Shown piece after piece: positions 4,879 through 5,867 of a DNA stretch of 5,867 nt. The DNA comes from Thermoplasmata archaeon (lineage in GTDB: Archaea; Thermoplasmatota; Thermoplasmata; UBA184): contig JASHYV010000018.1 of the NCBI GenBank assembly GCA_030064695.1, forward strand, positions 1 to 5,867. The letters run 5' to 3'. Under the pieces are notes generated by a model. That model searched no databases. It was not told where the DNA came from and was given only the letters and a program-made list of their open reading frames with translations. Every line of letters starts with the position of its first letter. Position 1 is the first letter of the stretch. Position numbers and translations under genes: made by a program.

Positions 4879-5867
4879 GTGACCGCCTCCTCTCTTTCCG
4901 ACGGCGCACCCGCTCCGTCGTACATCCAGACCCCAGCCTCGGGCTTCCTGGCCTCGCTCGAGGTCGACCGCACCCTCCTGCCCTACGATCTCGCCGGGAG
5001 CGTCGCCCACGCCGAGATGCTCGGGCGCGTGGGGATCCTCCCACCGAACGACGCGGCCGCGCTCGTGCGCGGGCTGCGCGCGATCCACCGCGAGGCCCAG
5101 GCCGGCCGGTTCCCGTGGCGTCCGGAGCTCGAGGACGTCCACACGAACGTCGAGGTCCGCCTGACCGAGCTGATCGGCCCCACCGGCGGCGCCCTGCACA
5201 CAGGCCGCAGCCGGAACGACCAGATCGCGCTCGACGAGCGGCTCTACCTGCGGGCGGCCGTTCGCGAGATCGTCGCCGGGGTCCTCGGCCTCGAGTCCAC
5301 GCTGCTCGACCGCGCCGCGGCGGAGGCCACCACCCCGATGCCGGGCTACACCCACCTGCAGCGCGCCCAGCCCGTCTCGGTCGGCCATCATCTGCTGGCC
5401 CACGTCGCCCGGCTGGACCGGGACGTCGATCGGCTGCTGGCGACCGCGCAACGGGCGAACGTGAGCCCCCTCGGCGCCGGGGCCCTCGCCGGCTCGACCC
5501 TCCCGCTCGACCCCGCCTGGGTCGCGCAGCGGCTCGGGTTCGAGCGGGCGTTCGACAACTCGCTCGATGCGGTCTCCGACCGGGACCCGCTGGCCGAGCT
5601 CCTGTTCGATCTGGCGCTCTTGGGCGTCCACCTGAGCGGCCTCGGCGAGGAGGTGGTCCTGTTCGCGACCCCGGAGTTCGGGTTCCTTCAGCGGGGGCCG
5701 GAGCTCGGCTCGGGCAGCAGCCTGATGCCACAGAAGCGGAACCCGGACGTGGCCGAGCTCGCGCGCGCGAAGGCCGGCCGCACGATCGGGGACCTGGTCG
5801 CGCTGCTCACGGTGCTGAAGGGGCTGCCGCTCGCCTACGACCGCGACCTCCAGGAGGACAAGGCGCC
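4879..5867 (+). CDS. argH: Argininosuccinate lyase, 3' end beyond the window
   Basis: ArgH cleaves argininosuccinate to arginine and fumarate, the last step of the pathway, and belongs to the fumarase/aspartase superfamily of homotetrameric lyases. The first 329 residues are present; family proteins are usually about 460-490 residues, so roughly a quarter is missing. Visible signatures are YDLAGSVAHAEML (36-48), HTGRSRNDQ (107-115), PGYTHLQRAQPVS (155-167, with the conserved His159) and the mobile signature loop GSSLMPQKRNPD (about 279-290), which carries the catalytic serine. The frame begins at GTG 4879, seven bases after the argG stop and with no Shine-Dalgarno site. The N-terminus lacks the WGGRF motif common in bacterial ArgH and has a short Ser/Ala/Pro-rich stretch instead. 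All visible catalytic motifs are intact, so it is expected to be active and co-expressed with argG. Confidence 0.95.
   Translation, partial: MTASSLSDGAPAPSYIQTPASGFLASLEVDRTLLPYDLAGSVAHAEMLGRVGILPPNDAAALVRGLRAIHREAQAGRFPWRPELEDVHTNVEVRLTELIGPTGGALHTGRSRNDQIALDERLYLRAAVREIVAGVLGLESTLLDRAAAEATTPMPGYTHLQRAQPVSVGHHLLAHVARLDRDVDRLLATAQRANVSPLGAGALAGSTLPLDPAWVAQRLGFERAFDNSLDAVSDRDPLAELLFDLALLGVHLSGLGEEVVLFATPEFGFLQRGPELGSGSSLMPQKRNPDVAELARAKAGRTIGDLVALLTVLKGLPLAYDRDLQEDKA

Noticed and set aside
2777..4882. Plus-strand open frame of 701 codons across the ACT gene and argG
   Set aside because: It covers the ACT gene in antisense and argG out of frame, and its product is low-complexity Arg/Gly/Pro sequence; it is a high-GC artefact.
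3585..4973. Long minus-strand open frame of 462 codons opposite argG
   Set aside because: It is antisense to an unmistakable argG, is Arg/Gly/Asp-rich without family motifs, and is open only because GC-rich codons rarely give stops on the opposite strand.
1..5867. CRISPR array, tRNA or rRNA gene, insertion sequence or toxin-antitoxin pair
   Set aside because: By eye on both strands I found no regular direct repeats, cloverleaf-like segments, transposase motifs or paired small genes of those types.

Overview
This is a GC-rich window from what looks like an archaeal chromosome. The best clue is promoter layout. A near-consensus TATA box (TATAAAT, 3593-3599) lies about 26 bases before an in-frame GTG of argG. 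Two other genes also have a TATA-like box about 25-27 bases before a GTG start and no Shine-Dalgarno site, as expected for leaderless archaeal mRNAs. The proteins are Ala/Arg/Gly-rich but not strongly acidic, so a high-GC member of the Thermoplasmatota or a similar lineage is more likely than a haloarchaeon. That lineage call is inference only.

Layout, left to right. The minus-strand edge (1-531) holds a small protein of unknown function that appears to carry a one-base frameshift near its 3' end, followed by the probable first codons of another gene running off the window. A divergent promoter region (532-689) separates it from a plus-strand methylenetetrahydrofolate reductase-like gene (690-1625). 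That gene converges, with a 6-base gap, on a minus-strand gene for a diverged M29 (aminopeptidase T-like) protein (1632-2783). Upstream of the peptidase-like gene on the same strand is an ACT-domain protein (2888-3538), a likely amino-acid-sensing regulator. It is divergent from argG (3621-4871), which is followed 7 bases later by argH (4879 to the window end, incomplete).

argG and argH encode the last two steps of arginine biosynthesis (citrulline plus aspartate to argininosuccinate, then to arginine plus fumarate) and form an operon behind the TATA promoter. The ACT-domain gene shares an 82-base intergenic region with argG that contains TTGT/GACA-type inverted half-sites. A local arginine or amino-acid regulatory switch is therefore a reasonable hypothesis. 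The reductase would feed one-carbon units to methionine synthesis.

Points most worth a second look: the frameshift in the first gene and the start-stop coupled gene it reveals; a perfect 12-base inverted repeat placed equivalently in two divergent leaderless promoters; the apparent loss of metal ligands in the M29-like protein; and the candidate operator between the ACT gene and argG. No RNA genes, mobile elements or CRISPR arrays were seen.
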